From Planctomycetota bacterium (GTDB taxonomy: Bacteria; Planctomycetota; Phycisphaerae; Phycisphaerales; UBA1924): DNA of 5,462 nt. Both the position numbers and the translations under genes were made by a program. Of this stretch, positions 5,242 to 5,462 are shown in pieces. The first letter of the stretch is position 1. The number at the start of each line of letters is the position of its first letter. The notes under the pieces were generated by a model. The model saw nothing but the letters and a program-made list of their open reading frames with translations, made no database searches and was not told the DNA's origin. The stretch covers positions 1 to 5,462 of the forward strand of contig JAEYVB010000080.1 of NCBI GenBank assembly GCA_023429345.1, written 5' to 3'.

Positions 5242-5462
5242 TCAGTGGAGAAGGTCGAAACGCTCGGCGATGTGGGGGATGATGACGATCACGGCGCGGG
5301 CGCGGGGAGTCTCCTCGGTGGCGTCGCGGGTGAGCATGGCATCTCCCAGGGACCGGGGCGTGATCCGGAACGGGCGGGGGGCTTCGTCGGGCCCGGGGCG
5401 GGGGGTGGGCACGATGACCAGGCATTCGTCGGTCGTGAGGGAGAGGCCGCCGCCGAGGCGGT
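5242..5462 (-). CDS. C-terminal fragment of an unrecognised protein (5' part outside window)
   Basis: A 72-residue C-terminal end stopping with TGA at 5244-5242, in the same direction as dnaB and 136 bp before its ATG. It starts at the window edge with RLGGGLSLTTDECLVIVPTP, passes through a charged Pro/Arg-rich segment (FRITPRSLGDAML at 31-43) and ends with a hydrophobic strand, AVIVIIPHIAERFDLLH (56-72). Third codon positions are overwhelmingly G or C, as in the other genes here, which supports real coding. I do not recognise the family, and no ATP-binding, metal-binding or membrane motif is visible in this part. It is not the end of ribosomal protein L9, a frequent dnaB neighbour in other bacteria. 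It may be co-transcribed with dnaB. Confidence 0.6.
   Translation of the reverse strand, partial: RLGGGLSLTTDECLVIVPTPRPGPDEAPRPFRITPRSLGDAMLTRDATEETPRARAVIVIIPHIAERFDLLH

Noticed and set aside
3498..5282. Long plus-strand open frame of nearly 600 codons opposite dnaB
   Set aside because: It is a GC-rich shadow. The opposite strand encodes a complete DnaB with every helicase motif, while the plus-strand translation is a low-complexity Val/Asp/Glu/Arg/Gly mix with no family pattern.

Overview
The window reads as a high-GC bacterial chromosome segment, most likely from a planctomycete and perhaps class Phycisphaerae. This rests on three things seen together: an FtsW with planctomycete-like motif variants and an enlarged first outer loop, a secreted PEP-CTERM-type protein with a PLPAGAG C-terminal signal, and a small PAS plus LuxR-type HTH regulator. 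The lineage is an inference from family resemblance, because the window has no rRNA.

Layout from left to right. Positions 1-1215 (minus) hold nearly all of ftsW, cut by the left edge just before its stop. A 188-bp divergent spacer follows, then a plus-strand PAS/LuxR regulator (1404-2159). This converges on a minus-strand PEP-CTERM surface protein (2250-2897); the 90-bp gap between them carries a good intrinsic terminator serving the minus strand. A 468-bp non-coding stretch (2898-3365) contains a plausible plus-strand promoter, three hairpins and a T-run, together suggesting a small RNA gene of about 135 nt. The replicative helicase dnaB (3366-5105, minus) follows. Its start region carries an inverted pair of DnaA-box-like sequences. 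The last 221 bp (5242-5462, minus) are the C-terminal end of an unrecognised gene reading towards dnaB.

Functionally the window joins cell-envelope and division work (FtsW), replication (DnaB), a sensory transcription regulator and an exported protein. There is no sign of a mobile element, CRISPR array or phage. The most notable observations are the DnaB C-terminal extension, a Gly/Tyr/Pro-rich linker ending in an acidic Pro-Pro-Phe tip that looks like the protein-docking tail of SSB; the DnaA-box pair between the likely dnaB promoter and its ATG; and the candidate small RNA downstream of dnaB.
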